DNA of 13,323 nt. Source: an uncultured Candidatus Saccharibacteria bacterium. GTDB lineage: Bacteria; Patescibacteria; Saccharimonadia; Saccharimonadales; UBA4665. This document shows, one piece after another, positions 12,244-13,323 of the stretch. The DNA lies in contig CAIYEO010000005.1 of the NCBI GenBank assembly GCA_903925195.1, positions 1-13,323 on the forward strand, given 5' to 3'. Position 1 is the stretch's first letter. Each line of letters starts with the position of its first letter. Under the pieces are notes generated by a model. The model searched no databases. It saw only the letters and a list, made by a program, of their open reading frames with translations, and was not told where the DNA came from. A program made the position numbers and the translations under genes.

Positions 12244-13323
12244 ATGCGAGTGAGGGTATTTAAAATCTGGCAGGTTGTTAAGTTTTATCTATTTAAGTCT
12301 CTTAAAAAAATACATAAATTTCTAAAATACACCTCAAAATACATCAGTCACCATACCTCCCCTATCTTCGTCAAGGTGTCTCATTTTTACAAACATTACA
12401 TCCATCCTTATATATATCCAATTTACAGAAGAACCCTTGGCCCAATCATTAAATTTGTACTTAAATTTATTAGCCATATATATAAGAAGATAAGAAGACT
12501 GCTAAAATCCAATAAATTTAAAGCCCATGCTCGGTTTATTAAGTTTGGTTTTGAAGCAGTTATCTTAGTCGCAGTAATTGTATGCGGCTACAAATACATA
12601 ACTAGGCCTAACTACAATATATCTAGTAATGCCCAAAAGATTATTGGCTCTCCAGACATATCTCTTGCTAGTAAGTTTGTTAGTTATTCAAAGGCGGACA
12701 AAAGTTACTATTTAAATAAAAAAGCTATAGGTCAAAAAGATAAAGCTAATACTATACAAGTTGGTTCCACCTCTCAGGCGACCTATTCATATAAAGCTCC
12801 AGTAGATATTTCACAAAAAGAAATGACTTTTTATGATAATACTAATAATCTATCTTTTTCAATTACTCCATCGTTTAAGACTGCTAGCGGTAAATACAAG
12901 AATGGTGAATTTATCTACCCTATGAGCAAAGGCCAACAAGCTGTTTACTCTATCAAAGATAATGGAGTAAAGGAAGACATTATTCTAAATAAAAACCTAG
13001 GCGATAAAACTAGCCTAGATTTTAAGCTTAATCTTCCAGATACATTGAGTGCAAAGCTAATGCCCAGTGGCGCTGTAGGCATATACTCTGCTAGTCCGAT
13101 GCTACTAGGTAACGTTAGCGCTAGTAGCTCTAGTGATCAGGCTTTACTTAAAAAAGCTAGAACTAGTAGCGCTAAGGATACGCTTCAATTTGTTCTCATG
13201 CCACCAACAGTTGCTTCGAGTAAAAACTCAGACAAAGAAAAAGAGAGAGCTAATACAAAAGCTCAGTTTGCGCTAAATGGTAACAATCTAACAATTAAAG
13301 CATCAGGACTTTCTAAGCTAACC
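12244..13323 (+). CDS. Single-pass membrane protein with polybasic N-terminus, 3' end cut
   Basis: I do not recognise a named family. 360 residues are visible and the frame is open to the window edge. Residues 1-103 contain no Asp or Glu but 25 Lys/Arg, 8 His and 9 Tyr, mixed with Ile, Leu, Val and Phe in an amphipathic pattern (KSLKKIHKFLKYTSKYISHH, 18-37; KFVLKFISHIYKKIRRLLKS, 70-89). The first acid is Glu104, at the start of the only clear membrane helix (about 102-118, AVILVAVIVCGY). The remainder is external, Ser/Asn/Lys-rich and apparently beta-rich, with a stretch like EDIILNKNLGDKTSLDFKLN (235-254) and LSAKLMPSGAVGIYSASPML (259-278) that recalls the repetitive external region before RHS-type or surface proteins. 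The Lys-rich inside fits the positive-inside rule, but its length is excessive for that alone. The start at 12244 is chosen from the promoter position; 12238 is the alternative. Confidence 0.8.
   Translation, partial: MRVRVFKIWQVVKFYLFKSLKKIHKFLKYTSKYISHHTSPIFVKVSHFYKHYIHPYIYPIYRRTLGPIIKFVLKFISHIYKKIRRLLKSNKFKAHARFIKFGFEAVILVAVIVCGYKYITRPNYNISSNAQKIIGSPDISLASKFVSYSKADKSYYLNKKAIGQKDKANTIQVGSTSQATYSYKAPVDISQKEMTFYDNTNNLSFSITPSFKTASGKYKNGEFIYPMSKGQQAVYSIKDNGVKEDIILNKNLGDKTSLDFKLNLPDTLSAKLMPSGAVGIYSASPMLLGNVSASSSSDQALLKKARTSSAKDTLQFVLMPPTVASSKNSDKEKERANTKAQFALNGNNLTIKASGLSKLT

Noticed and set aside
1..13323. Alternative genetic code (UGA as glycine or tryptophan)
   Set aside because: TGA terminates gnd and pgl at the expected lengths with ATGA overlaps to the next genes, and tryptophan is encoded by TGG.

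Overview
The window looks like the chromosome of an episymbiotic candidate-phylum bacterium, most likely a member of Candidatus Saccharibacteria (TM7). The clues are an AT-rich sequence, a prepilin of the type common there (KGFTIIEVLVVLAIA followed by an RRRDAGAYVAAL-like stretch), a short 301-residue 6-phosphogluconate dehydrogenase, a DUF3048 membrane protein, and compact operons. TGA ends gnd and pgl, so it is a normal stop here. This argues against the UGA=Gly lineages (Gracilibacteria, Absconditabacteria). The assignment is inferred from protein character, not from a marker gene.

Layout: everything from 1 to 12128 is on the minus strand; only the last gene is on the plus strand. Reading down the minus strand from the right, 12128-7799 is a tight four-gene operon: a DUF3048 membrane-anchored protein, 6-phosphogluconolactonase, 6-phosphogluconate dehydrogenase and glucose-6-phosphate dehydrogenase. 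The last three form the complete oxidative pentose phosphate branch. Next comes an export block: a 14-TM DHA2-type MFS exporter (7724-6267) with a palindrome over its promoter, a small membrane protein resembling a cation diffusion facilitator that has lost metal ligands (6215-5562), a full ABC exporter half-transporter (5462-3669), an operon of three small acidic unknown proteins that I read as diverged tandem paralogues (3569-2103), and a second DHA2 MFS exporter (2053-485). A type IV prepilin, cut by the left edge, closes this strand. On the plus strand from 12244, divergent from the DUF3048 operon and cut by the right edge, is a membrane protein with a roughly 103-residue N-terminal region that has no acidic residue and is full of Lys, Arg, His and Tyr.

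Regulation: nearly every transcription unit has a readable -10 box (TATAAT or TATACT). At five of them the -10 lies only 6-11 bases before the start codon, which implies leaderless or almost leaderless mRNAs. Other genes have ordinary Shine-Dalgarno sites. The three-paralogue operon has a perfect TTGACA-N17-TATAAT promoter with a 7-bp tandem repeat just upstream. Inverted repeats overlap the MFS promoter at 7755-7779 and the ABC promoter at 5499-5520. I found no convincing intrinsic terminator, no tRNA, rRNA, CRISPR array or insertion sequence. No stretch over 300 bases lacks a gene.

The best candidates for undescribed biology are the three-paralogue operon, the polybasic membrane protein, the transporter-like protein without metal ligands, and the leaderless promoter architecture.
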